From: QALR01 sp900552255
GTDB taxonomy: Bacteria; Bacillota; Clostridia; Oscillospirales; CAG-272
Length of the DNA: 64,000 nucleotides
Reading direction: 5' to 3'
Assembly: GCA_048526005.1 (NCBI GenBank)
Contig: DBFVEH010000021.1
Coordinates: 248,001 to 312,000, forward strand
Part shown: in pieces, positions 40,748 to 49,182 of the stretch
Layout: each line of letters begins with the position of its first letter
Numbering within the stretch: the stretch's first letter is position 1
The notes under the pieces: model-generated
Seen by the model: the letters and a program-made list of their open reading frames with translations, nothing else
Databases searched by the model: none
What the model was told of the DNA's origin: nothing
Position numbers and translations under genes: made by a program

Positions 40748-42262
40748 ATGACGGACGAAACAAGAGCAAACAACAATGAAACAGAGGAGCTTTCCGGCGA
40801 AAAGCTCAGCGAAATATTGCGGATACGCAGGGATAAGCTCGCGGCCTTGCAGGCGGATGGAAACGATCCGTTTGCTTTGACAAAATACGATGTGACACAT
40901 CACAGCGAGGAGATTCGCCGCGATTTTGAATCGCTGGAGGGAAAGCCGGTCAGCATTGCCGGCCGTATGATGTCCAAACGTGTCATGGGCAAGGCGTCTT
41001 TCTGCCATGTTCAGGATTTGCAGGGAAAAATGCAGGTTTATGTTGCCCGGGACAGCGTTGGAGAGGCGCCATATGCAGCATTCAAAAAATTTGACGTCGG
41101 CGATCTTGTCGGTGTCAAAGGCGAAGTGTTCCGCACAAAGACCGGTGAGATTTCCGTGCATGCGTCGGAACTGGTTTTGCTCTCCAAAAGCTTGCAGGTG
41201 CTGCCTGAAAAATTCCATGGGCTGACCAATATCGATGCAAGATATCGTCAGCGTTATGTCGATCTCATTATGAATCCCGAGGCCAAGGATACCTTTATCA
41301 AGCGCTCGAAGATCATCAGTACGATCCGCCGCTATCTCGATGCAAAGGGCTTTATGGAGGTCGAAACGCCGATGCTTGTTTCCAATGCGGGCGGCGCTGC
41401 CGCGAGGCCGTTTGAGACCCATTTCAATGCGTTGGACGAGGATTTTAAACTGCGCATTTCCTTGGAGCTTTATCTGAAACGCTTGATTGTCGGCGGACTG
41501 GAACGCGTCTATGAGATCGGCCGCGTGTTCCGCAACGAAGGACTCGATACCCGGCACAATCCCGAATTTACGCTGATGGAGCTGTATCAGGCTTATACCG
41601 ACTACCACGGTATGATGGATCTGACGGAGGATATGTACCGTTATGTGGCGCAGGAGGTCCTCGGAACCACCAAAATTGTATACGGCGGAGTGGAAATGGA
41701 CCTCGGTAAGCCATTTGAAAGAATCACGATGCTGGATGCCGTCAAAAAATATTCGGGCGTGGATTTCAACGAGATACACACGGTCGAAGAGGCTCGCGCG
41801 ATCGCGGATGAAAAAGGCATCCATTACGAAGCGCGTCATAAAAAGGGCGATATTCTGAATCTGTTCTTCGAGGAATTTGTGGAGGCGCACTTGATTCAAC
41901 CTACCTTTGTGATGGATCATCCGGTTGAAATCTCTCCTTTGACGAAAAAGAAGCCCGACAATCCCGATTATGTGGAACGTTTTGAGTTCTTTATGAACGG
42001 ATGGGAAATGGCGAACGCATACTCCGAACTCAACGATCCCATCGATCAGCGCGCCCGCTTTGCCGCGCAGGAAGAGCAGTTCGCGCAGGGCAACGAAGAG
42101 GCCAATCACACGGATGAGGATTTCCTCAATGCGCTTGAAATCGGCATGCCGCCGACGGGAGGCATCGGATTCGGAATCGACCGTATGTGCATGCTTCTGA
42201 CCGATTCCGCAGCCATCCGCGACGTGCTGCTGTTCCCGACGATGAAGTCCATCGAGAAGTAA
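40748..42262 (+). CDS. lysS: Lysyl-tRNA synthetase, class II
   Basis: The 504-residue protein has an N-terminal OB-fold anticodon domain (about 60-165, RMMSKRVMGKASFCHVQD) and the class II catalytic core with FMEVETPML (motif 1), GRVFRNEGLDTRHNPEFTLM (motif 2) and GGIGFGIDRMCMLL (motif 3). Length is normal. It is the last gene of the protease-greA-lysS run. Confidence 0.97.
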   Translation: MTDETRANNNETEELSGEKLSEILRIRRDKLAALQADGNDPFALTKYDVTHHSEEIRRDFESLEGKPVSIAGRMMSKRVMGKASFCHVQDLQGKMQVYVARDSVGEAPYAAFKKFDVGDLVGVKGEVFRTKTGEISVHASELVLLSKSLQVLPEKFHGLTNIDARYRQRYVDLIMNPEAKDTFIKRSKIISTIRRYLDAKGFMEVETPMLVSNAGGAAARPFETHFNALDEDFKLRISLELYLKRLIVGGLERVYEIGRVFRNEGLDTRHNPEFTLMELYQAYTDYHGMMDLTEDMYRYVAQEVLGTTKIVYGGVEMDLGKPFERITMLDAVKKYSGVDFNEIHTVEEARAIADEKGIHYEARHKKGDILNLFFEEFVEAHLIQPTFVMDHPVEISPLTKKKPDNPDYVERFEFFMNGWEMANAYSELNDPIDQRARFAAQEEQFAQGNEEANHTDEDFLNALEIGMPPTGGIGFGIDRMCMLLTDSAAIRDVLLFPTMKSIEK

Positions 42263-42275
42263 ATATTATAGTATG

Positions 42276-42312
42276 ACAGGGAAAAGCCGCGATGAGGGTT
42301 TTTCCCTGTTCG
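42276..42312 (+). terminator. Hairpin after lysS
   Basis: The arms ACAGGGAAAA (42276-42285) and TTTTCCCTGT (42300-42309) close a 14-base loop. The T tail is short, so termination may be partial. Confidence 0.6.
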
Positions 42313-42499
42313 TTATCTGAATGATATGTGCTATCATGTCCTCACAAACCGGAAGCTGCAAAAGCTGAGAATATATCAGCAGAGCAGAAATCGATAGCCA
42401 GACAAGTGTGTCGGCTCCGGAAATACGGCATTTTCTCACTTTATGTCGTGTAATTAAGTGAACTTTTAATATAATCTGTTGATCAAGGAGGTGTAATGA

Positions 42500-43174
42500 A
42501 TGGATCAGAAAAAAGTAGGTCTGTTTTTGAAAACGCTTCGCAAAGAAAAAAATATGACTCAGGAAGTGTTGGCAGAAACATTGAATGTATCCAGCAGGAC
42601 AGTATCCAGATGGGAAACGGGAAGTAATATGCCGGATATCAGTTTGCTGGTTGAACTATCTGAATTCTATCAAGTCAGTATACCTGAGATAATTGACGGA
42701 GAAAGGAAAAGTGAGAAAATGAATCAAGAACCAAAAGAAACTGCGATTAAAATGGCAGAATACAGTAAAAATGAACTCAACATAGAAAAAAGGGAACTGA
42801 TAAATGCTCTTCTCATGATATTTGGCGTATTTATTATGATTTCTGCTTTGGCAATATTTCCGAATGAAAGCAGTTGGGGAAGTATTTATGCAACGATTGG
42901 CGGAGCCATATCAACAGTGGGAATTTATTTCAGAATTAAGTCTGTGACAGTAAAAAGGGGCTTGCGAATATTGAGTGTTATTGGATGTGTCATTGTATTG
43001 TTTGGAATTTTTACTGTTTCAGATTATATTGCGGTTTCACAGTTCCGGCAGGTTCCTCGATTTAGTTATGAAAAAACTTATGGCGACGATATCGTTGAGC
43101 ACAAAACATTATTTTATACGGTCATTCAAAAAAATCCGGGAACTGAGAATGAAAGTATAGAAATTTCAAAATAG
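42500..43174 (+). CDS. XRE-family regulator with membrane-spanning C-terminus
   Basis: In the 224-residue protein, residues 1-66 form a Cro/CI-type helix-turn-helix (FLKTLRKEKNMTQEVLAETL, SSRTVSRWETGSNMPDISLL). After a charged linker there are about three hydrophobic helices (about 100-118, 124-140 and 152-172) and an extracellular-looking tail. Such fusions are thought to sense membrane or envelope states. ATG 42500 sits 8 bases after AGGAGG; a second ATG at 42496 is out of frame. The DNA is AT-rich compared with the surroundings, suggesting acquisition. Confidence 0.85.
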   Translation: MDQKKVGLFLKTLRKEKNMTQEVLAETLNVSSRTVSRWETGSNMPDISLLVELSEFYQVSIPEIIDGERKSEKMNQEPKETAIKMAEYSKNELNIEKRELINALLMIFGVFIMISALAIFPNESSWGSIYATIGGAISTVGIYFRIKSVTVKRGLRILSVIGCVIVLFGIFTVSDYIAVSQFRQVPRFSYEKTYGDDIVEHKTLFYTVIQKNPGTENESIEISK

Positions 43175-43182
43175 CTTTGATG

Positions 43183-43218
43183 TGGGCAGTCTTTGAATAG
43201 GACTGCCCATTTTATTTT
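43183..43218 (+). terminator. Terminator of the XRE gene
   Basis: TGGGCAGTC / GACTGCCCA closes a 9-base loop and is followed by TTTTATTTT. Confidence 0.85.
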
Positions 43219-43351
43219 GTGACGATTCCCGCACATAAGCTTTGGCGCATCAGCAATTATGAATATAGGTTATTAGGATTTTGGCGAAAGCAAAGCCTTG
43301 TTCCCGGATTTGAAAATTTTAATCGGACGACCGATTATTTCGGAAAGATAC

Positions 43352-43380
43352 TTGAATTGCCGGCATGAATTGTATATAAT
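43352..43380 (+). promoter_or_regulatory. Promoter of the membrane-anchored protein gene
   Basis: TTGAAT (43352-43357), 17-base spacer, TATAAT (43375-43380). Confidence 0.8.
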
Positions 43381-43419
43381 AAAATTTATACACTCTCGTT
43401 AAGAAAGGAAGGGGTTTCT

Positions 43420-44070
43420 ATGTCAAAGGTGCTCAAATGGCTCGATAATTTTTGGTATCACTATAAATGGGTCGTCATTATTGTCGTCTTTTTCCTCATC
43501 GTCGGCATTGTGCTCACCGTCCAGCTTGTGACAAGGCAGAATTACGATGCTTATATCATGTATCTTGGTGACGCCTCTATCCCGGACACGCAGTATCAGG
43601 ATATTTTGGATTCCTTCAAAAAGGTCGCGGAGGATTACAACGGAGATGAAGAAATCCTGATCAATTTTGCGAAAACGGCATATATAACCGATAAAGATAA
43701 TGAAATGGCGAGCAGCATCAATTCGGTCGCTGTGCAATTTATGTCCTCGATGATCGTTCAGCCGTATTATCTGTATTTGATCAATGCCGAAGTGTATGAG
43801 ATGTATAAGGATTCGGAAATCTTTATTTCTCTTTCCGATGTCGTGGACGACATCCCGTCGGATTGGCTCTATGATGAAAACGCGGTTTATTTCAACAAAA
43901 CGGATTTTGCGCAGAACAACGCCGGCGTCGATGCTCTCGGCTCCGACACGCTGCTGGTTATCAAAAATATTCCGTACACCTCCTCAAAATCCGCCTCTCA
44001 ATCGGAAAAAGAAGCATTTGACCATCACGTTGCTCTTTTTAAAAATATCATTGAATATGATGCAGATTAA
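43420..44070 (+). CDS. Membrane-anchored extracytoplasmic protein, unknown
   Basis: In the 216-residue protein, a short cytoplasmic start (WLDNFWYHYKW) precedes one hydrophobic helix (about 17-37). The rest is an acidic outside domain with a pattern recalling substrate-binding folds (YDAYIMYLGDASIPDTQYQD, LISLSDVVDD-like strands). Similar proteins opening with a YHYKW motif are widespread but unnamed in Clostridia, from memory. AAGGAAGGGG lies upstream. It precedes the DUF4886-like gene by about 55 bases. Confidence 0.7.
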   Translation: MSKVLKWLDNFWYHYKWVVIIVVFFLIVGIVLTVQLVTRQNYDAYIMYLGDASIPDTQYQDILDSFKKVAEDYNGDEEILINFAKTAYITDKDNEMASSINSVAVQFMSSMIVQPYYLYLINAEVYEMYKDSEIFISLSDVVDDIPSDWLYDENAVYFNKTDFAQNNAGVDALGSDTLLVIKNIPYTSSKSASQSEKEAFDHHVALFKNIIEYDAD

Positions 44071-44124
44071 AGGCTTAGCCGCCGATTTTACAGGCGGCGG
44101 ACGACTTTGTTAGGGAGTAAAATC

Positions 44125-44865
44125 ATGAAAATACTTGCAATCGGAAACAGCTTTTCTCAGGATTCGACCGCATATGTCGAGGACATTGCGGAGTCCGCCG
44201 GACGCCGCGAAATCGTCGCGGCCAATCTATATATCGGCGGCTGTCCGCTTTCTCACCATGCCGAGAATCTGAAAACCGACGTTGCGGAATATGATTATCA
44301 GCGTCACGGAAACGGACTTTATAAAACCTCCGTACGGGAGGCTCTGAAATCGGATATGTGGGATATTATTACGATTCAGCAGGTGAGCGGGTGGTCCGGC
44401 CTATATGATACCTATCATCCCTATATCGACGAGGTATATTCAGAGGCGGAGCGTCTCTGCCCGAATGCCGTAGTTTATCTGAACCGTACATGGGCGTATG
44501 AGGAGGGAAGCTCTCATCCGCATTTTGAATATTATGATCATGACAGAGCAAAGATGGACGCGGCAATCGAGGATTGCTATCAAAAAATCTCCGCAGAGTT
44601 CTCCGCGGATATCATTCCGGTCGGAAATGTGATTACCGCGCTCAAAAGGCTGCCGGAATTCGATATTACAAGGGGCGGCGTTTCATTGTATCGCGATGCA
44701 TTTCATCTCAGTCTGACCTACGGGCGCTTTGCCGCGGCATGTGTATGGCTGAAAAAGCTGTGCGGAATGGGGCTTGACGGCGTATCCTTTGTACCGGAGA
44801 ACGCGGACGCCGCTCTGACTCGAAAAGTCGCGCAGTTTATCGAAGGCTATTTCCAAAAAGATTGA
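44125..44865 (+). CDS. DUF4886-like SGNH-fold protein
   Basis: The 246-residue protein begins MKILAIGNSFSQDSTAYVED (GNSFS is the Ser block of an SGNH-like fold), followed by NLYIGGCPLSHHAENL, DIITIQQVSGWSG and a late RDAFHLS (Asp-His). This is the DUF4886 pattern as known to me. It has no signal peptide. It is probably an esterase or glycan deacetylase-type hydrolase with unknown substrate. The start is the second ATG (44125), behind GGGAGT. Confidence 0.82.
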   Translation: MKILAIGNSFSQDSTAYVEDIAESAGRREIVAANLYIGGCPLSHHAENLKTDVAEYDYQRHGNGLYKTSVREALKSDMWDIITIQQVSGWSGLYDTYHPYIDEVYSEAERLCPNAVVYLNRTWAYEEGSSHPHFEYYDHDRAKMDAAIEDCYQKISAEFSADIIPVGNVITALKRLPEFDITRGGVSLYRDAFHLSLTYGRFAAACVWLKKLCGMGLDGVSFVPENADAALTRKVAQFIEGYFQKD

Positions 44866-44906
44866 CGGAGACTGTAAAAATCCCATTTCTTTTTTTGCAA
44901 AAAATA

Positions 44907-44935
44907 TTGACAAAAGAAGCGGGATATGCTAGTAT
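44907..44935 (+). promoter_or_regulatory. Promoter of the tRNA cluster
   Basis: TTGACA (44907-44912), 17-base spacer, TAGTAT (44930-44935), about 30 bases before tRNA-Gly. Confidence 0.8.
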
Positions 44936-44966
44936 ATATAGGCGGTGAAAATAAACCGCTTGAAAT

Positions 44967-45040
<74 letters not shown>

Positions 45041-45085
45041 AAAAGATATGCCGTATGCAGATGCTTCTACGGCGTATCTTTATTT

Positions 45086-45162
45086 GTGCCTTTAGCTCAG
45101 CAGGATAGAGCAACTGCCTTCTAAGCAGTAGGTCGAGGGTTCGAATCCCCCAAGGCACGCCA
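45086..45162 (+). tRNA. tRNA-Arg (anticodon TCT)
   Basis: The acceptor GTGCCTT / AAGGCAC, anticodon stem CTGC / GCAG around CTTCTAA, T-arm GGTTCGAATCC and encoded CCA are present. Confidence 0.97.
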
Positions 45163-45167
45163 TATAT

Positions 45168-45245
45168 GGTGGGTATAGCTCAGTTGGTTAGAGCGCCAGG
45201 TTGTGGCCCTGGAGGCCGTCGGTTCGAGTCCGATTATCCACCCCA
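45168..45245 (+). tRNA. tRNA-His (anticodon GTG)
   Basis: The acceptor GTGGGTA / TATCCAC, anticodon loop TTGTGGC in CCAGG / CCTGG, and encoded CCA are present. G at 45168 is the extra G(-1), facing C73, the histidine identity pair. Confidence 0.97.
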
Positions 45246-45246
45246 T

Positions 45247-45280
45247 AAAAAATCCGTCGGTATTGGCCGGCGGATTTTTT
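45247..45280 (+). terminator. Terminator of the tRNA cluster
   Basis: AAAAAATCCGTCGG / CCGGCGGATTTTTT (one G-U pair) closes a 6-base loop. Confidence 0.85.
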
Positions 45281-45302
45281 ATAGTATAAAAATCGAGCAA
45301 TG

Positions 45303-45337
45303 AAATACCACCCGCTTTGCGGGTGGTATTTTTTTAC
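45303..45337. terminator. Terminator at the spo0A end
   Basis: The perfect 13-bp stem AAATACCACCCGC / GCGGGTGGTATTT closes a TTT loop. A seven-T run lies on the plus side, where it backs up tRNA termination; on the minus strand it follows the spo0A stop. Confidence 0.8.
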
Positions 45338-46140
45338 GATATTTTATTTTTAAGCCGCAGATTATCGGCGATCATCGCAATAAATTCCGAATTTGTCGGT
45401 TTGCCGCGCTCATTCTGTATGGTATAGCCAAAATATGCGTTGAGCGTATCAAGATCGCCTCTGTCCCATGCGACCTCGATGGCATGACGGATCGCTCTTT
45501 CCACTCTTGATGAAGTTGTTTGGTATTTTTTGGCGACGGTAGGATATAATATTTTTGTCACAGAATTGATAAGCTCGCTGTTTTCAATGGTCATCATGAT
45601 AGCAGTTCTAAGATACTGATATCCTTTGATATGAGCGGGCACGCCGATTTTATGAATGATGCTGGTTACCTGTGTTTCAATGTCGTTTCGGTCGGAGCCG
45701 AACTGAAGATTTTGTTCAAAGCGCGTTCGGGAGATCATGCTCCGATTTTTATAGATTCTCGTGATTCTTTCGTAGAGCACGGTGAAGTCGATCGGCTTCT
45801 GCATGCAGTAGGCGGCGCCGGCTTCAGTCGCTTCCTGAAAAAGATTCGGATTGGAGCAGCAGGAAAATACGATAAAATCAGGGGCAAGCGATACGTTGGA
45901 AAAAAGCTGTTTTGATTTTTTGATGATTTGAACGGCGTCAAGCTTCGGCAGCCATACATCGATCAGAACGATATCGGGAGAGGTTCTCTTTATTTTACTG
46001 AAAACATCGCTTCCGTTATCGGTCTCATCTACGATTTCAATACCAAATCTGGAAAGATTGTCTTTCAGATCATTCCTGAATTTCTCACTTTCATCGGCAA
46101 TAAGTATTTTAATTCTCTGTTCCACTGTTTCATTCTCCAT
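45334..46140 (-). CDS. spo0A: Sporulation master regulator Spo0A
   Basis: The 268-residue response regulator has a receiver domain with the acidic pair Asp 16/Glu 17, phospho-acceptor Asp 61 in LIDVWLPKLD and Lys in MQKPID. A linker and the hallmark DNA-binding domain follow: IHKIGVPAHIKGYQYLRTAI, NSVTKILYPTVAKKYQTTSS, RVERAIRHAIEVAWDRGD and GYTIQNERGKPTNSEFIAMI. The ATG at 46140 has no ribosome site. An in-frame GTG at 46125 sits 9 bases after GGAG and may be the true start. The receiver is divergent, with Val-Trp after Asp 61. It is followed on the plus side by convergent tRNAs. Confidence 0.97.
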   Translation of the reverse strand: MENETVEQRIKILIADESEKFRNDLKDNLSRFGIEIVDETDNGSDVFSKIKRTSPDIVLIDVWLPKLDAVQIIKKSKQLFSNVSLAPDFIVFSCCSNPNLFQEATEAGAAYCMQKPIDFTVLYERITRIYKNRSMISRTRFEQNLQFGSDRNDIETQVTSIIHKIGVPAHIKGYQYLRTAIMMTIENSELINSVTKILYPTVAKKYQTTSSRVERAIRHAIEVAWDRGDLDTLNAYFGYTIQNERGKPTNSEFIAMIADNLRLKNKIS

Positions 46141-46191
46141 TTCTGTTATTTTGTTTGTCGGATTTTTAGATATCTGAAAATTTCCAATAAC

Positions 46192-46220
46192 ATATTACCA
46201 CAATATGGAACTAAAAGCAA
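46192..46220 (-). promoter_or_regulatory. Probable spo0A promoter with a 0A-box-like site downstream
   Basis: Minus strand TTGCTT (46215-46220), 17-base spacer, TAATAT (46192-46197). A TGTCGGA at 46156-46162 differs by one base from the 0A-box core TGTCGAA and lies between promoter and gene. Confidence 0.5.
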
Positions 46221-46366
46221 TGGAGTATTGGAAAATTATGTAAACAAAATTTTTTGGTTCGATTTGTTAAAAATGCCAAAGTTGTTCTCATATCTCGTCA
46301 AAATCAAACAATATAATCATAAAAATGCTCGAATCGTGAAAAAATGGGGAAATTAAAATCAAATAA

Positions 46367-46846
46367 TCATATTTTATAAATTAAACAAACAGAATGGGAG
46401 GAAATTCCTTCGCCGCGTCCGGTAAAGCCGAGCTTTTCCTCGGTGGTCGCCTTGATATTGACATTTTCCTTTTCGATTTCCAGGGCATTTGCGATATTTT
46501 CTTTCATTTTGTCAATGTGCGGCGCAAGCTTGGGAGATTGCGCAATCACTGTCGCATCGATATTGCCGATTTGATATCCGCTTTCTTTGATGATTTCTCG
46601 CACCTTTTCAAGAAGAAAAAGGCTGGAAACGCCTTCATACTGCTTGTCGCTGTCCGGAAAATGATACCCGATATCCTTTTTTCCCGCCGCTCCAAGCAAA
46701 GAGTCCGCGACCGCGTGGCAGAGCACGTCGGCGTCGGAATGTCCGAGCAGTCCAAGGCTATGCTCGATATCGACGCCGCCAAGAATCAGCCTTCTGCCTT
46801 TTACAAGCTTATGGACATCATAACCGTGTCCGATCTTGATATTCAT
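46367..46846 (-). CDS. ispF: 2-C-methyl-D-erythritol 2,4-cyclodiphosphate synthase
   Basis: The 159-residue enzyme is in the MEP isoprenoid pathway. It has GHGYDVHKLVKGRRLILGGV (metal Asp/His), HSDADVLCHAVADSLLGA, DIGYHFPDSD and the C-terminal TTEEKLGFTGRGEGI. It overlaps ispD by four bases (ATGA), so the two consecutive-pathway genes are co-translated. Confidence 0.96.
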   Translation of the reverse strand: MNIKIGHGYDVHKLVKGRRLILGGVDIEHSLGLLGHSDADVLCHAVADSLLGAAGKKDIGYHFPDSDKQYEGVSSLFLLEKVREIIKESGYQIGNIDATVIAQSPKLAPHIDKMKENIANALEIEKENVNIKATTEEKLGFTGRGEGISSHSVCLIYKI

Positions 46847-47613
46847 GTATTGCCTCCCGTCTTTCTTTTCATCAGGATATCCCGTGCGATTGAGAGGTCT
46901 CTCGTGTCCGTTATTTTGATATTTTCATTCATGCACTCCACAAGCTTGACATGAAAACCCGCAAGCTCGGCAAGCATGGCGTCGTCGGTGATTTTTTCAT
47001 CGATTTTTGTGACCGAGGAGACGGATACCTCATATACGGATTTCTTGAATATCTGAGGAGTCTGAGCAAGCCAAAGGAGAGAGCGGTCGACGGTTTCGGT
47101 GATAAACCCGTTTTCGTCCGCTTTTTTGACCGTGTCCGTCGCCCGCTTTGCGGCGATGGCAGCTCCGGTACGATACGCTTCAAGCACGATTCTATCGATG
47201 TCCTCCGTGGTGATGAGGCATCTTGCGGCATCGTGAATGGCGACAAATCCGCACTCTTTCGACACCTTGCGAAAGCCTCGGAGCGCCGATTCCGCGCGCG
47301 TGGCGCCGCCTGCGACGACGAATTTCAGCTTGGAAAGGGAATATTTTTTCCTGAAATTCTGGTAAAGCGGGATTTCATTTTCCGCGGCCACTACAATGAT
47401 CTCGTTTATTTTTTCGCTTTTCTGGAAGGCAAGCGCGGAATGGATGACCACCGGGATTCCGTCAATTTCTATCAGCTGCTTACTGATGCTTTTGTCGTTC
47501 ATTCTTTCGCTTTTCCCGGCGGCTAAAATGATGGCGGAGGTATAGCGATTTCTATCACGATGGGAAATAAGATTGCAGATTTTTTCGATTTTTTTAATAA
47601 TATGAAATTTCAA
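46843..47613 (-). CDS. ispD: 2-C-methyl-D-erythritol 4-phosphate cytidylyltransferase
   Basis: In the 256-residue enzyme, the nucleotidyltransferase core starts at about 25 with SAIILAAGKSERM, then HDAARCLI and the C-terminal DDAMLAELAGF and ITDTRDLSIA. The start is TTG at 47613, seven bases after AAGGAG, giving an about 24-residue N-terminal extension (FHIIKKIEKICNLISHRDRN); no ATG with a ribosome site lies nearer the core. It acts one step before 4-diphosphocytidyl-methylerythritol kinase; ispF follows. Confidence 0.93.
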   Translation of the reverse strand: MKFHIIKKIEKICNLISHRDRNRYTSAIILAAGKSERMNDKSISKQLIEIDGIPVVIHSALAFQKSEKINEIIVVAAENEIPLYQNFRKKYSLSKLKFVVAGGATRAESALRGFRKVSKECGFVAIHDAARCLITTEDIDRIVLEAYRTGAAIAAKRATDTVKKADENGFITETVDRSLLWLAQTPQIFKKSVYEVSVSSVTKIDEKITDDAMLAELAGFHVKLVECMNENIKITDTRDLSIARDILMKRKTGGNT

Positions 47614-47739
47614 GAGAAGGCTCCTTATGCTCCGAAAACGGACGGATTGGATTTAGATAAAAATCCAAGATTAGTATACCATAGATTCCTCAAAACTCAA
47701 TATTTTTCAAAAAATATTACAAAAAATATAAAAAAAGTA

Positions 47740-47768
47740 TTTATTTATAAGGGTTTATATAGTATAAT
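47740..47768 (+). promoter_or_regulatory. Possible promoter of the cdaA run
   Basis: TATAAT (47763-47768) with a weak TTTATT 17 bases upstream, in very AT-rich DNA. Confidence 0.4.
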
Positions 47769-47801
47769 ATAATTATAAAACTTCGGACGGAGGATACTGT
47801 C

Positions 47802-48620
47802 TTGGAAAACTTTCTTGGAACGCTGAAATATCTCGTCGATCAATTCGGACTGATTGATTTTCTCGATATTTTATTCGTTTCGATTTTAATATATTATGTC
47901 GTCAAATTCATCCGAGACCGACGCGCGAGCAAGCTTGCGATCGGCGTTTTCCTTGTTCTGTTTATTCTTCTTTTCAGCGAAATCCTCGGGATGCGGGCGA
48001 TGGACTTTATCCTTTCCAACATCGTGCAGGTCGGGCTGATTGCTCTGATCATCGTTTTTCAGCCGGAGCTGCGTTCCGCGTTGGAAAAGGTCGGGGGGAG
48101 TTCATTCAAAACATTGAAAAATTCGGTTGCCTCTAAAGATAAGGAGCATTCCAAGATAGAGGGAATCGCCAATATTTGTCAGGCGGCGAGTGAGCTTTCG
48201 AGAGAATATACCGGAGCGCTGATCGTCATCGAGCGGAACACGCCTCTCGGAGACATCATCAAAACGGGGACGGTCGTCAATGCCGATATTTGCGTTTCGC
48301 TGCTGAAAAATATTTTTTTCAACAAGGCCCCGCTCCACGATGGCGCGGTGATTATCCGAAACAACAGGATCTGTGCGGCAGGCTGTTTTTTGCCGATGTC
48401 CACCAATGACGATATCATCAAGGACCTCGGAACGAGACACCGCTCCGCGATCGGCATGAGCGAGAACAGCGACGCGGTGGTGGTGGTCGTTTCCGAGGAA
48501 ACGGGAACCATTTCGGTGGCAATCAACGGAGAGCTTCGCCGCAATTATGATTATAACACCTTAAAATACGAGCTTACTTCTTTGCTCGGCGGAGAAGAAA
48601 CCAAGCAAAAAGCCAACTGA
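47802..48620 (+). CDS. cdaA: Diadenylate cyclase CdaA
   Basis: The 272-residue enzyme makes c-di-AMP from two ATP. It has three N-terminal membrane helices (about 20-38, 45-62 and 68-85) and then the DAC domain with KAPLHDGAVIIRNNRI (DGA) and LGTRHRSAIGMSE (RHR). The start is TTG 47802, nine bases after GGAGG; the next ATG would remove the membrane part. cdaR follows, as in most Bacillota. Confidence 0.95.
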   Translation: MENFLGTLKYLVDQFGLIDFLDILFVSILIYYVVKFIRDRRASKLAIGVFLVLFILLFSEILGMRAMDFILSNIVQVGLIALIIVFQPELRSALEKVGGSSFKTLKNSVASKDKEHSKIEGIANICQAASELSREYTGALIVIERNTPLGDIIKTGTVVNADICVSLLKNIFFNKAPLHDGAVIIRNNRICAAGCFLPMSTNDDIIKDLGTRHRSAIGMSENSDAVVVVVSEETGTISVAINGELRRNYDYNTLKYELTSLLGGEETKQKAN

Positions 48621-48663
48621 TATCGGAAAGGAGTCATGTCTTTGCGGGACATAGGCACATATT

Positions 48664-49173
48664 ATGAGTGAGAAAAATGATAAGCATTTTTTGAGATCGA
48701 TTTTTTCGAGAAAAGATAGCTCCCCCGATATGAGAACGGATGAAACCGATGATTACACCATTAAACGGGATCAAAAAATCGATGTCATTATCCGGATTCT
48801 TTCCATTCTCGGAGCTATTTTCATATGGATATACGTGGTGTCCACCGATGTGGCCAGCTATGAATTTAAAAATGTCGAGGTTGAACTGAAAAATATTGAG
48901 GCGGTCGAGGCGGAAGGCTTCACTGTTGATTATGACATTCTCTATGTTACGTTCAAGGTGCAGGGAAGCGCCGGCAAGGTGAGTGGAATCACGGAGGATT
49001 CCATCAAGGTATATGCAAATTTGTCCTCGGTGGATCTTTCCGATATCGTCGGCAGCAAGACTATAAGAATGCCGATCGTTTATGAGATCCCGAAAGACCT
49101 TACCTGTATGGAAAAATCGCAGGATACGATCGAAGTCGTCATTTCCGTTTCATCCCCCGAAAGCGCAGGATAA
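48664..49173 (+). CDS. cdaR: CdaA regulatory protein CdaR (YbbR domain)
   Basis: The 169-residue protein has a cytoplasmic polar start, one membrane helix (about 43-62, LSILGAIFIWIYVV) and one extracytoplasmic YbbR repeat (about 65-165). Many CdaR proteins carry several YbbR repeats; this one is short. It modulates CdaA. The usual third gene, glmM, is not next. Confidence 0.85.
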   Translation: MSEKNDKHFLRSIFSRKDSSPDMRTDETDDYTIKRDQKIDVIIRILSILGAIFIWIYVVSTDVASYEFKNVEVELKNIEAVEAEGFTVDYDILYVTFKVQGSAGKVSGITEDSIKVYANLSSVDLSDIVGSKTIRMPIVYEIPKDLTCMEKSQDTIEVVISVSSPESAG

Positions 49174-49182
49174 GCAAAACGC

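Noticed and set aside
40604..42109. 501-codon minus-strand ORF opposite lysS and greA
   Set aside because: Antisense shadow spanning two genes.
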